Positions 19,401 to 26,928 of a stretch of 64,000 bases of DNA are shown piece after piece. The stretch covers positions 16,423 through 80,422 of the forward strand of contig CAZOHG010000009.1 of NCBI GenBank assembly GCA_964579725.1, written 5' to 3'. Position 1 is the stretch's first letter, and the number at the start of each line of letters is the position of its first letter. The notes under the pieces are model-generated. The model did no database searches and had not been told where the DNA came from. It was given only the letters and a program-made list of their open reading frames with translations. The position numbers were made by a program, and so were the translations under genes. This DNA is from CAZOHG01 sp964579725. Its GTDB lineage: Bacteria > Zhuqueibacterota > JdFR-76 > BMS3Abin05.

Positions 19401-19702
19401 AGCTGCACATGGCCAAACTCATTGGCACGCGTACGTGGGGAGGATTGATTGGCATTATTAATATGATTCCGCTGGTGGACGGCGGCATGTTGACACAATC
19501 GAATGTGGGGTTTGCCAATTTGTACGGAAAATGGGTGGTGGAAAACCACGGCGTTGACCCGGACATTGTGGTGGAAAATACGCCTTCCGATGTACTGGCC
19601 GGTCGCGATCCACAGCTTGAAAAGGCTATTGCCGTTGTTTCGGCCGAACTCAAAAAGAATCCGCCGCCGAAGTTGGTACCGCCTCCGTTTCCCAAGAAAT
19701 AG
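16448..19702 (+). CDS. Exported tricorn-like protease (S41 family)
   Basis: 1084 residues from ATG 16448, preceded by GAAGGAG; an upstream extension of the frame has no signal. Signal peptide at 1-28, then WD/TolB-like beta-propeller blades (about 35-330) and a second propeller region (about 345-660), a mixed region, PDZ-like domain (about 775-860) and a C-terminal S41 peptidase core. Candidate catalytic residues are Ser746-His747 (TASHEY), Ser974 (GTGSDGE) and Glu1032 (VENHGVDPD), a spacing nearly the same as in the archaeal tricorn protease. It likely degrades peptides in the periplasm or outside. A family role downstream of larger proteases is established; the partner here is unknown. Confidence 0.9.
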   Translation: MKNSRLLRLVLLLLNLILWSGLFARGAASGPLPGRILQNPDIGHGKIVFTFEDDLWLVPDTGGVARRITDFPGLEKYAKFSPDGQWIAFTGNYDGGSDVYVMPVTGGTPLRLTYHPAADVVLGWTPDSRFVLFRSRRGLQTELFKVPVKGGFPQKMPVDRVRYASLSPDGTQIVFNRNDADRMNWKKYRGGDQQDVWIGNLKTRSFHRLTHWAGYDNFPMWVGNAVYFNSDRQFGRMNLYRFSLERKSVQPLTHFKHWDVEFPSAGGGKIVFGCQGYLWTLNLVNQKLQKLSILIPTDRWRLRNTFLNPDRYVQYVSLSSKGDTAVVQSRGDVFLVPAQKGQPVNLTNSSGSREIFPALSPNGKWVAFFSDKTGEYELYVTPPRPHQPWKRLTHHSKTYYYHLKWSPDSKKILFGDKDFRTFVADVATGKVTQIDRCFYQKDNEIYWEISEYDWSPDSKWITYSKTNKNMNSSIYLYNLKTQQKIRLTDDRYDDFSPTFDRGGKYLFFLSNRHFEPELDPFMDNNLNANMTQVMVVQLQSGEAPPFEEEGEDSQTEKIDVNRVDVKGLSRRLYTVPVAPGTYKSLKAGKHAVFFLSKASFGFPGIEEFFHPNSVTFYTLKKFDLSSRRTKTIIPGIGSYNLSYNAEKAAYLSGKTAGVIPTSDESFAGEGTLAWKGLEKKVDFAEEYRQIYWEAWRQIRDFFYDPHLHGKNWPAIGKKYAALLPYVGTRNDLNYLLGQMIGELTASHEYIIGRGSPIREHYARVSVGLLGADLIPDFKAGAYRFEHIIQGELWRSSTHNPLLDPNVHIQKGDYLLAIDGNRLSPNENYFKYLENKAGREVCLTVNSRPNLKGARTVKIRALYSERSLRYHEWVEKNYTKVRQETGGRVGYIHLTDMDEEGLKQFEQGFRAERYRDGLIIDVRNNGGGFVSWFLIDKLERKLAFLTKTRTFRPMAYPHAVHPGPVVVLCNQGTGSDGEVFSEHVKELHMAKLIGTRTWGGLIGIINMIPLVDGGMLTQSNVGFANLYGKWVVENHGVDPDIVVENTPSDVLAGRDPQLEKAIAVVSAELKKNPPPKLVPPPFPKK

Positions 19703-19722
19703 AGACGGGTGGAGAAAAAGGG

Positions 19723-19739
19723 CGTACCGGGACGGTACG
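19723..19739. other. Short perfect hairpin in the tricorn-MEMO gap
   Basis: CGTACCG, loop GGA, CGGTACG: 7-bp perfect stem 20 nt after the protease stop. No T run follows, so it is more likely an mRNA processing or stability hairpin than a terminator. Confidence 0.4.
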
Positions 19740-19837
19740 GCTCCGCCGTGGCTTTTCCGTTCAATTAATTGGCTAAAAAATAAACCGCGGGGCTGAAAAC
19801 CAGAGTTTTTCGAAAATCCAGACAAACGGGAGGAATC

Positions 19838-20971
19838 GTGAAAACACTAAGAACGGTCGTTTTTCTTTTGGTCGGGGGTGTTTTTTTCATTTCGTCCGCC
19901 TTTGCTCAATTGCCGCGTACATTGCCCAAAACAGCCGTGCCGTCCACCCGTACCGTGCGGGGCCTAAAGGACACGGTGGGCTTCGCGATTTCCGCGGCTC
20001 AAATGAACCTCACCGTGCAGCTAAGCCGGCAGGCGGATTCCCTAATGTTGGCGAAAAATGCCAAAAAGTACCGTTTAACCCCCGGGTCCTTTTTTGTGGC
20101 CGGTATTTCACCCCACGACGATTTTATCTACGCCGGCCCCGTTTACGCCCATCTTTACCCCTACCTCAAGGCCACCCGCGTGGTCATTTTGGGTGTTTCG
20201 CACTACGCGCGGCGCTGGCACGTGGAAAATACACTGGTGTTTGACGCCTTTAAAAAATGGAGGGGACCTTACGGTCTGGTTCGCGTTTCGGCGTTACGAA
20301 AGGAAATCTTAACTAAACTACCCAAATCGGATTTTATCGTCAGCAGTCCGATGCAGGCGGAAGAGCATTCCGTAGAGGCGCTCATTCCCTGGCTGCAATA
20401 TTACAACCGCAAGGTAGAAATTGTTTCCATTTTGGTGCCTTACATGTCCTGGCCGAAATTGGATAGCCTTTCACAGGACCTGGCCGCTGTTTTGGCGCGC
20501 CTCATTCAAACGCACCACTGGCAATTGGGAAGGGACATTGCTTTTTTGATTTCCAACGATTGCTCTCACTACGGCGACCAGGGCTGGGGCGGCCGAAATT
20601 TCGCTCCGTTCGGTGTGGGCTGTGAGGGATTGAAAAGGGGAACGCAGCGCGATCGCAATATTGCCCGCCAGACCTTGTGCGGCAGTCTCACCCGATTTAA
20701 AGTGCATGATTTTTACACCCGTGTCTTGAATCCCTTGGATTACCACCAGTACAAAGTTACCTGGTGCGGGCGCTTTGCCGTCCCCTTCGGTACCAACATG
20801 CTGGCTCATTTGATGAAAAATCTTCACCGAAAACCTCTGGTGGGGGATTTTCTGCGCTACGGCGACAGTGTGGAATTGGGCGAGCTGAATGTCCGCCACA
20901 CCGGAATGGGGGTGACCGCGCCCGCCAATTTGCACCACTGGGTGGGGTACGTGGCTATCGGGTACCGGTAA
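19838..20971 (+). CDS. Exported MEMO-family protein (AmmeMemoRadiSam protein B-like)
   Basis: 377 residues from GTG 19838 (GGGAGG 6 nt upstream). A clear signal peptide (1-23, ending SAFAQ) is followed by a MEMO domain. Visible MEMO features: ISPHDDFIYAGPVYAH (metal-site His and the YSG-like turn), ILGVSHYAR, the AEEHSVEALIPWL segment and SNDCSHYG near residue 243. MEMO domains resemble extradiol dioxygenases but usually are cytosolic and work with AMMECR1 and radical SAM partners; neither partner is adjacent here. The export signal is unusual. It lies 135 nt after the tricorn gene on the same strand. Confidence 0.85.
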   Translation: MKTLRTVVFLLVGGVFFISSAFAQLPRTLPKTAVPSTRTVRGLKDTVGFAISAAQMNLTVQLSRQADSLMLAKNAKKYRLTPGSFFVAGISPHDDFIYAGPVYAHLYPYLKATRVVILGVSHYARRWHVENTLVFDAFKKWRGPYGLVRVSALRKEILTKLPKSDFIVSSPMQAEEHSVEALIPWLQYYNRKVEIVSILVPYMSWPKLDSLSQDLAAVLARLIQTHHWQLGRDIAFLISNDCSHYGDQGWGGRNFAPFGVGCEGLKRGTQRDRNIARQTLCGSLTRFKVHDFYTRVLNPLDYHQYKVTWCGRFAVPFGTNMLAHLMKNLHRKPLVGDFLRYGDSVELGELNVRHTGMGVTAPANLHHWVGYVAIGYR

Positions 20972-21031
20972 AAACGAAACTGCGAAAAAACGGTCAGTTA
21001 AAAAACGTTCAGTCAAATTTGGAGTGAGAGA

Positions 21032-23668
21032 ATGAAGAAACAGATTTCCGTTTGGGGTTTGCTTGTGTTTGTTTTTTGGGCCGGTTTTTTCTGTGCTCCC
21101 CGCCAAAAAGCGCGGCGGACCAATCCGGTTCGGCAGAACCTGAGCACGGGTTGGCTTCTGCAGGATTCCGCCAAAGTTTCCGCCGCCGGCAGTCAAATTT
21201 CTACCCTTGCTTTTAAGGCCAAAGGGTGGCATCCGACAACGGTTCCCACCACCGTGTTGGCAGCCTTGGTAGCCGACGGTGTGTACAAAAATATTTACTA
21301 CGGAAAGAACCTTGCCAAAATTCCCACAGAGCCGTTTCACCATTCCTGGTGGTTCCGGAAGGTTTTTAAGATTTCTACATTGAGGCGAAATAAGCGGATT
21401 TTTCTCCATTTCGACGGCATCGTGTATCGGGCGGATGTGTGGGTAAACGGACAAAAGATCGCATCGGCCGATTCCGTGGAAGGCGTGTACCGCCATTTTA
21501 CCTTTGACGTGACTCCGATTGTCCGCGTTGGAAAAGAAAATGTGCTGGCCGTGCAGGTATTCCCCCCGAAACCGGGAGACCCCTCCTTGGGATTTGTGGA
21601 TTGGAATCCTGCGCCGCCCGACAAAAACCTCGGGCTGTGGCAGCCCGTCTTCCTGCGGTTTAGCGGAGAGGCCTCACTGGCGCACCCGCAGGTCATTACC
21701 CGGCTCAATTTACCCGACACCACCGAGGCCAAGCTCACACTCGCTGTGGACGTAGCCAATCATGCTGCTCACGCCGTAGAGGGGATTGTAAAAGCGCAAA
21801 TCGGCTCCGTTTACCTTTCTCAAAAAATAAAGCTAAACCCCTGTGAAAATCGAACGGTAAGATTTTCACCCGAAAAATTTAAGTCGCTTGTTTTAAAACA
21901 TCCCAAACTTTGGTGGCCGGTCGGAACGGGTCAACCCAATTTGTACTCCGTTCATTTTGAGTTGGAGCTTCAGGGTAATCTTTCCGATTCACTTTCCACC
22001 CGCTTTGGCATTCGGGAGGTCGGTTCCTATTTTAATAAAAAAGGCTACCGTGTGTTTACCGTCAACGGCAAACCGATTTTGATTCGCGGCGGAGGTTGGG
22101 CGGATGATCTTCTGTTGGCCGATTCCCCCAAAAAATTGGAGGCGAAAGTCAAATATGCCCGCGACATGCATCTCAATGCCATTCGGGTGGAAGGCATTTG
22201 GGGGCGGGACGCACTGTACCGGCTGTGCGACGAAAATGGCCTGCTCATGCTGGTCGGATGGTCGTGCCAGTGGGAATGGAAAAATCTGATTGGCAGCGCC
22301 TGCGACCAATTCGGAGGCGTTCGGTCTCCCCACCAAATGGATGTGGTCGTGCGCTCGTTTCGGGATCAGATTCTGCGGCTGCGGAATCACCCGTCTGTTT
22401 TGGTTTGGCTGTACGGCAGTGACAAACCGCCGCGCCCGGAATTGGAACAGCGCTATGTGGCTCTCTTAAAAAAATACGATCCCACACGGCCTTTTCTTTC
22501 CTCGGCCAGCCAAAAACCTACCTCGGTAACGGGGAATTCCGGGGTCAAAATGAGCGGACCCTACGAATGGGTGCCGCCGGTTTATTGGTACGCAGACACG
22601 TCGCGCGGCGGTGCCTTCGGATTTGCTACGGAAATCGGCCCCGGCCCGGAGGTTCCTCCTTTGGAGAGCGTGAGGAGAATGATCCCACCCGATCACCTTT
22701 GGCCCATCGATGATGTGTGGGATTTCCACTGCGGGCGGGGGAAATTTGTCAACCTCAATGTGTACACCACAGCCTTAACCAACCGGTACGGAAAAGCCGA
22801 AAGTGCTGCCAATTATTGTGAAAAGGCTCAGATCATGAATTACGAGGGGCTTCGCGCCATGTTTGAAGCCTACGCACAGAACAAATTTTTGTCCACAGGC
22901 GTGATTCAATGGATGTTGAATTCAGCCTGGCCTTCTATGATCTGGCAGTTGTACGATTATTATTTAATGCCCGGAGGGGCTTATTTCGGGACAAAAAAAG
23001 CCTGCGAGCCGGTTCATATTCAATACGATTACGCCACGCACCGCGTAGCGGTTGTCAACAGCACCTACCGAACCTTCGAAAAGCTAACTGCGGTAGCTCG
23101 TGTCTTTTCGCTCAATCTTCACGAAAAATTCGAGAAATCCGTTCCTGTGGCGATGGCAGAAAACACCAGCCGAATTTTGTTTCAGATTCCGGAAATCAAC
23201 GGGCTTTCGCGCACCTATTTTTTGGATCTGCGATTGAAAGACGCCTCAAATCGAGAAATCAGTTCCAATTTTTACTGGCTCTCAACCCAACCGGATATTT
23301 TGGACGAAGCCCACGCCAATTGGTACGTCACTCCTACCGTAGGCTTTGCTGATTTAACGCAGCTTTCCGATTTGCCACCCGTTCGGCTGGAAGCCTCCGT
23401 TCACTTTTCAAAAAACGGCAAGCGTTGGACGGCTCAGGTGCACGTAAAAAATCCCACGTCGAAACTGGCTTTTTTTGTGGAATTAAAAATTGTTCGCCGG
23501 GATTCGGGGGATTCTGTTTTGCCCATTTATTGGGATGAGAATGATTTTGCCCTTTTGCCCGGTGAAAAAAAGGTGCTTACGGCAAGGTTTTCAGACGTCG
23601 ATTTAAGGGGGCAGAAACCCGCCCTCAAGGTAGGCGGTTGGAATGTGGAACCGGAAACCCTTCGCTGA
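21032..23668 (+). CDS. GH2 glycosidase, exo-beta-D-glucosaminidase-like
   Basis: 878 residues with a signal peptide or lipoprotein-like N-terminus (hydrophobic 7-25; Cys25 follows WAGFF). GH2 sugar-binding domain (about 85-215), Ig-like domain, TIM barrel (about 340-620) and C-terminal Ig-like domains. Candidate acid/base is Asp464 in YGSDKPPRPELE and nucleophile Glu534 in FATEIGPG. An Asp acid/base is characteristic of the exo-beta-glucosaminidase group (CsxA type) rather than beta-galactosidase or mannosidase. It would release glucosamine from chitosan-like chains; the substrate is inferred. GGAGTGAGAG precedes the ATG. It follows the MEMO gene by 60 nt. Confidence 0.85.
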   Translation: MKKQISVWGLLVFVFWAGFFCAPRQKARRTNPVRQNLSTGWLLQDSAKVSAAGSQISTLAFKAKGWHPTTVPTTVLAALVADGVYKNIYYGKNLAKIPTEPFHHSWWFRKVFKISTLRRNKRIFLHFDGIVYRADVWVNGQKIASADSVEGVYRHFTFDVTPIVRVGKENVLAVQVFPPKPGDPSLGFVDWNPAPPDKNLGLWQPVFLRFSGEASLAHPQVITRLNLPDTTEAKLTLAVDVANHAAHAVEGIVKAQIGSVYLSQKIKLNPCENRTVRFSPEKFKSLVLKHPKLWWPVGTGQPNLYSVHFELELQGNLSDSLSTRFGIREVGSYFNKKGYRVFTVNGKPILIRGGGWADDLLLADSPKKLEAKVKYARDMHLNAIRVEGIWGRDALYRLCDENGLLMLVGWSCQWEWKNLIGSACDQFGGVRSPHQMDVVVRSFRDQILRLRNHPSVLVWLYGSDKPPRPELEQRYVALLKKYDPTRPFLSSASQKPTSVTGNSGVKMSGPYEWVPPVYWYADTSRGGAFGFATEIGPGPEVPPLESVRRMIPPDHLWPIDDVWDFHCGRGKFVNLNVYTTALTNRYGKAESAANYCEKAQIMNYEGLRAMFEAYAQNKFLSTGVIQWMLNSAWPSMIWQLYDYYLMPGGAYFGTKKACEPVHIQYDYATHRVAVVNSTYRTFEKLTAVARVFSLNLHEKFEKSVPVAMAENTSRILFQIPEINGLSRTYFLDLRLKDASNREISSNFYWLSTQPDILDEAHANWYVTPTVGFADLTQLSDLPPVRLEASVHFSKNGKRWTAQVHVKNPTSKLAFFVELKIVRRDSGDSVLPIYWDENDFALLPGEKKVLTARFSDVDLRGQKPALKVGGWNVEPETLR

Positions 23669-23681
23669 CAGAGGGAACGCG

Positions 23682-23716
23682 TTTCCCCGCCCCGAACGCA
23701 ACCCGGGGCGGGGAAA
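23682..23716 (+). terminator. GH2 gene terminator hairpin, right arm shared with a direct repeat
   Basis: TTTCCCCGCCCCG (23682-23694) pairs perfectly over 13 bp with CGGGGCGGGGAAA (23704-23716). It lies 13 nt after the GH2 stop codon. Only a short AAAATGG, not a T run, follows. Its right arm is part of the 19-bp repeat found again at 25460. Confidence 0.65.
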
Positions 23717-23720
23717 ATGG
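23702..23720. repeat. 19-bp direct repeat, left copy (flanks restriction-modification module)
   Basis: CCCGGGGCGGGGAAAATGG, identical to 25460-25478. The flanking bases differ on both sides (A/G here, C/C there), so the repeat is exactly 19 bp. Confidence 0.85.
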
Positions 23721-23730
23721 GAATAATTTC

Positions 23731-23762
23731 TTGACATTTGGAGGAAAAGGGACTATTTTTTT
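23731..23762 (+). promoter_or_regulatory. Promoter of the restriction-modification operon
   Basis: TTGACA (23731-23736), 17 nt, TATTTTTTT (from 23754). It begins 10 nt after the left direct repeat, so it travels with the module. Confidence 0.6.
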
Positions 23763-23870
23763 AGTGACTGATTCCTACGGAAAATAATTGTCAAAAGTCG
23801 ATTTTCCCGCTCGATTGATAAAAGTGCACCATTCCGGTAAGGAATTTTAAAGAGAAAATTCGGAGCAAAA

Positions 23871-24824
23871 ATGGGACATCGTGTGGAATATAAGGGGACT
23901 TCAGGTGACTTATTCACTCAATCGGAGTACAGATTGGTGTGTCATGATGCCAAGGGGACTTTGGAAGCGATGCAGGACGATCGATTTGATTTGATCATAA
24001 CGTCTCCGCCCTACAATGTTGGCAAAGAATATGAAGTTAAGCAGTCCATCGAAAAGTATTTGGAGGATCAAGAGGAGATTATTCGGGAATTAATTCGTGT
24101 TTTGTCTCCCCAAGGAAGTATTTGTTGGCAGGTGGGGAATTACGTAAAATCAGGGGAGGTATTCCCATTGGATGTTTTTTATTATCAAATTTTTAAAAAA
24201 TATGGGTTAAAGCTCAGAAACAGAATCATTTGGCGGTTTGGGCACGGTTTACATGCGTCTAAGCGCTTTTCAGGGCGATATGAAACTATTTTATGGTTTA
24301 CAAAAGGCGATTCGTATATTTTTAATTTGGATGAAGTTAGAATCCCCTCAAAATATCCCGGAAAGAGGCATTTTAAGGGGCCCAAAAAGGGCAAGTTGTC
24401 AGGCAATCCGAAAGGTAAAAACCCTTCCGATGTTTGGGATATTGTTTACCGGGATTGGGAAGAAGGTGTTTGGAATATCCCCAATGTTAAGGCAAATCAT
24501 CCCGAGAAAACCGAACACCCTTGCCAATTTCCGATTGAACTGGTGGAAAGGTGTGTTTTGGCTCTTACAAATGAAAAAAGTTGGGTATTGGACCCGTTTT
24601 GCGGTGTTGGCTCTTCGGTAATAGCCGCCTTGAAAAATAAAAGAAATGCCGTTGGGATTGATAAAGAACAAAAATACATTGAAGTTGCTTTACAACGAAT
24701 TAAGCAATTTGAAAATGGTAGTCTAAAAATACGACCGATGACCAAACCCATCTACTCGCCCCCCTCAAATTCAAAACTGGCTCAATATCCTGCAGAGTGG
24801 CTTGAAAAGGCGGAAAAATCGTGA
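23871..24824 (+). CDS. Type II DNA methyltransferase, beta class, probably N4-cytosine
   Basis: 317 residues. The catalytic motif TSPPYN (Ser45-Asn49) precedes the SAM-binding motif DPFCGVG (Asp241-Gly247), which is the beta-class order. Ser in the SPPY motif is usual for N4-methylcytosine enzymes, DPPY for N6-adenine. It protects host DNA from the nuclease encoded immediately downstream; the last 4 nt (GTGA) are shared with the nuclease start, so translation is coupled. Both genes are visibly richer in A+T than their neighbours, a sign of horizontal transfer. Confidence 0.92.
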   Translation: MGHRVEYKGTSGDLFTQSEYRLVCHDAKGTLEAMQDDRFDLIITSPPYNVGKEYEVKQSIEKYLEDQEEIIRELIRVLSPQGSICWQVGNYVKSGEVFPLDVFYYQIFKKYGLKLRNRIIWRFGHGLHASKRFSGRYETILWFTKGDSYIFNLDEVRIPSKYPGKRHFKGPKKGKLSGNPKGKNPSDVWDIVYRDWEEGVWNIPNVKANHPEKTEHPCQFPIELVERCVLALTNEKSWVLDPFCGVGSSVIAALKNKRNAVGIDKEQKYIEVALQRIKQFENGSLKIRPMTKPIYSPPSNSKLAQYPAEWLEKAEKS

Positions 24825-25438
24825 AAATTGCCCGGAAATATTCTCACCTTAACGGAGAAGAGTTTCTTATTGTTCACAGAAACACCCTTTACGATGAAAT
24901 CAAAAGTGTGATTTCAGCTATTCAGGCAGACGAATTCAAAACGAAAGTCAGTAGCGAAAAAACAACACGCGGGAAAAAATTCTACAGTCCGGTAGAATTG
25001 AACAGGGAATTTAAAAAGCGATTCAATAACTTCAATTGGCAAGAAAGCCGGTATCAATATTACATCACGCTGGATCGAGAGCTCATGGAGAAAAGTTTGA
25101 ATTTATCGGCCAAACAACAGAGGAAGTTTCTTGAAGAGCACGGGGAGAAAAACCCTATTTTTTCATACAATCAAACGGATTTTGTAAAAAACAAAGTGGC
25201 GGTGGAAGTCCAGTTTGGAAAATATGCTTTTGTAGCGTATGATATTTTTGTCAAACATATGTTGTTTTATTCGGGGGGTCTGATTGATCTTGGGGTTGAA
25301 ATTCTACCGACCAAAGCCATGCAGACACAAATGTCGTCGGGTGTCGCTTATTTTGAGGGGGAAGTGTACCATGTTTTAAGACACGGCCGGAATAATCCGG
25401 CCATTCCGTTGTTGATTCTCGGCATTGAACCCAATTGA
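24821..25438 (+). CDS. Type II restriction endonuclease, BglII/BstYI family
   Basis: 205 residues from a GTG overlapping the methylase stop. The BglII/BstYI active-site signature D-(8 residues)-E-V-Q is present as Asp120, Glu129, Gln131 within TDFVKNKVAVEVQFGKYAF; in BstYI and BglII the same Asp, Glu and Gln spacing binds metal and cuts DNA. Known members cut GATC-centred hexamers (AGATCT, RGATCY), so a GATC-containing site is predicted, not shown. No control (C) protein gene is seen. The gene lies inside the direct-repeat boundary. Confidence 0.88.
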   Translation: MKIARKYSHLNGEEFLIVHRNTLYDEIKSVISAIQADEFKTKVSSEKTTRGKKFYSPVELNREFKKRFNNFNWQESRYQYYITLDRELMEKSLNLSAKQQRKFLEEHGEKNPIFSYNQTDFVKNKVAVEVQFGKYAFVAYDIFVKHMLFYSGGLIDLGVEILPTKAMQTQMSSGVAYFEGEVYHVLRHGRNNPAIPLLILGIEPN

Positions 25439-25459
25439 GGTATTTTTCTCACATAACCC

Positions 25460-25478
25460 CCCGGGGCGGGGAAAATGG
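25460..25478. repeat. 19-bp direct repeat, right copy
   Basis: Identical to 23702-23720. It lies 22 nt after the nuclease stop and 10 nt before the 3' end of the convergent Cpn10 gene. Here the matching left arm of the hairpin is missing, so this copy does not form the GH2-type terminator. Confidence 0.85.
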
Positions 25479-25487
25479 CTCAAGGGT

Positions 25488-25865
25488 CTACAAAGCGTCT
25501 TCCTCGAAATCTTCTTCCCGAACCACGACTAAAATAGCGGCCTGGGGGACAACCAAATAATTTTTGTTCTCAAATTTGATCTCAATAGCGGACTTGCGCA
25601 AAAAAATGGCGTAATCGCCCACTTCAACTTGCATGGGCAGGTAGTGTACGTTGGCGTCGTAGGATTTCCATGGCTCGTTCTCGATGTCACCCGGCTGGGG
25701 CAAGGGCGTGCCGGGGCCGGTGGCCACCACGCGCCCTCCTTGAACGGTTTCCCGCTCCACAGCCCATTTCGGTAAATAAAGGCCAACATCCGTACGCTCC
25801 TCGGCGCTGTCCGGCTGAATTAAAACACGATCCCCAATAACGATCAGATGCTTGTGCGATTTCAT
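25488..25865 (-). CDS. Divergent Cpn10 (GroES-like) co-chaperonin
   Basis: 125 residues against about 95 for GroES. A GroES beta-barrel is recognisable: GDRVLIQPDSAEERTDVGLY with the mobile loop, GGRVVATGPG, VGDYAIFLRKSAIEIKF and the closing KNYLVVPQAAILVVV. There is an insert of about 20 residues (around 60-80) and an acidic tail EEDFEEDAL. No groEL lies beside it. It could be a second, specialised co-chaperonin. Only a weak GGAA precedes the ATG. Confidence 0.8.
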   Translation of the reverse strand: MKSHKHLIVIGDRVLIQPDSAEERTDVGLYLPKWAVERETVQGGRVVATGPGTPLPQPGDIENEPWKSYDANVHYLPMQVEVGDYAIFLRKSAIEIKFENKNYLVVPQAAILVVVREEDFEEDAL

Positions 25866-26029
25866 GGAAAGTTCCGATTTAGGTGCAAAATCATCCTATT
25901 TAAAATGGCAAAATTCGGGTGAAGATGCAAGTGTTTTTTTCGCCCACTTTGTTGCCTAAAACGCAGGAAAAAGGTTGGAATTCTCAAGAAGGAAAAATTG
26001 AAGAAGCAAGGGGATTTAAAAAATTCCGT

Positions 26030-26062
26030 TTGTAAAATGATGAAAAGTTTTGTAAATTAAAT
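26030..26062 (+). promoter_or_regulatory. Promoter of etfBA
   Basis: TTGTAA (26030-26035), 17 nt, TAAATTAAAT (26053-26062). Identical -10 decamer to fba, yebC and the LacI-type gene. Leader about 50 nt. Confidence 0.75.
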
Positions 26063-26116
26063 ACTACCGAGCGAAATGTGAGCAGTTGAACCCTAAATTT
26101 AGAGGAGGATTTTGCC

Positions 26117-26869
26117 GTGAAAATAGTCGTGTGCATGAAGCAAGTCCCCGATACAGAAACAAAAGTACGGATTGGTCAGGACGGGAAAACCATTGACCCG
26201 ACCGACGTCAATTATGTGGTGAATCCGTACGATGAGTACGCCATTGAGGAGGCGTTGCGCATAAAGGAAAGCACGGGCGAGGGCGAGGTGACCATCTTAA
26301 CCTTGGGGCCCGACCGAGCCATTAATGCCATTCGAACTGCCTTGGCAATGGGAGCCGACAAGGCCGTTCATTTGAAAACCGACGACACCTATTTGGATTC
26401 TTATGCCGTGGCCGTTGCCCTGGCCAATCAATTGAAGGAAATGGACTACGATTTGATTTTAACAGGCAAACAGGCGGTGGACGACGACGCGGCACAGATT
26501 GGGCCTCGCGTGGCGGCTCTACTGGATTTGCCCTGTGCCACCGTGGTGACCAAATTGGAAATTGGTGACGGAGCCTTTACAGCGCATCGTGAAGTGGAAG
26601 GGGGCCTGGAAGTGGTGGAAGGCTCTTTGCCGGCCGTGGTCACTGCACAAAAAGGCCTGAATGAACCGCGGTACGCCTCGTTGAAAGGTATTATGATGGC
26701 CAAGCGCAAACCTGTTGAAGAAAAAGAGCCGCAATTTGACGATCCCAAGGTGGAAATTTTGAAAATGGAATATCCTCCCGAGCGGAAAGGTGGTCGAATT
26801 GTCGGTAAAGGTGTGGAGGCTGTCCCGGAATTGGTGCGTCTGCTGCACGAAGAGGCGAAAGTGATCTAA
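26117..26869 (+). CDS. etfB: Electron transfer flavoprotein beta subunit
   Basis: 250 residues from GTG 26117 with AGAGGAGGA upstream. EtfB/FixA features: N-terminal KIVVCMKQVPDTE, the DEYAIEEALRIKE helix, the TGKQAVDDDAAQIGP segment and VTAQKGLNEPRY. With EtfA it carries electrons from acyl-CoA or other flavin dehydrogenases to the quinone pool, or takes part in electron bifurcation. No dehydrogenase or ETF-quinone oxidoreductase is adjacent, so the donor is unknown. Confidence 0.95.
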   Translation: MKIVVCMKQVPDTETKVRIGQDGKTIDPTDVNYVVNPYDEYAIEEALRIKESTGEGEVTILTLGPDRAINAIRTALAMGADKAVHLKTDDTYLDSYAVAVALANQLKEMDYDLILTGKQAVDDDAAQIGPRVAALLDLPCATVVTKLEIGDGAFTAHREVEGGLEVVEGSLPAVVTAQKGLNEPRYASLKGIMMAKRKPVEEKEPQFDDPKVEILKMEYPPERKGGRIVGKGVEAVPELVRLLHEEAKVI

Positions 26870-26928
26870 GACGGGTGTTTTTTCATCACATAGAAAAATA
26901 AGGATTTAGAATAAAAGGAGGTTTTTCA

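Noticed and set aside
20471..21496. Long open frame on the minus strand across MEMO and GH2
   Set aside because: Overlaps two clear genes on the other strand and shows no domain.
23682..25478. Insertion sequence or transposon carrying the restriction genes
   Set aside because: No transposase, integrase or terminal inverted repeats; only direct repeats are seen.
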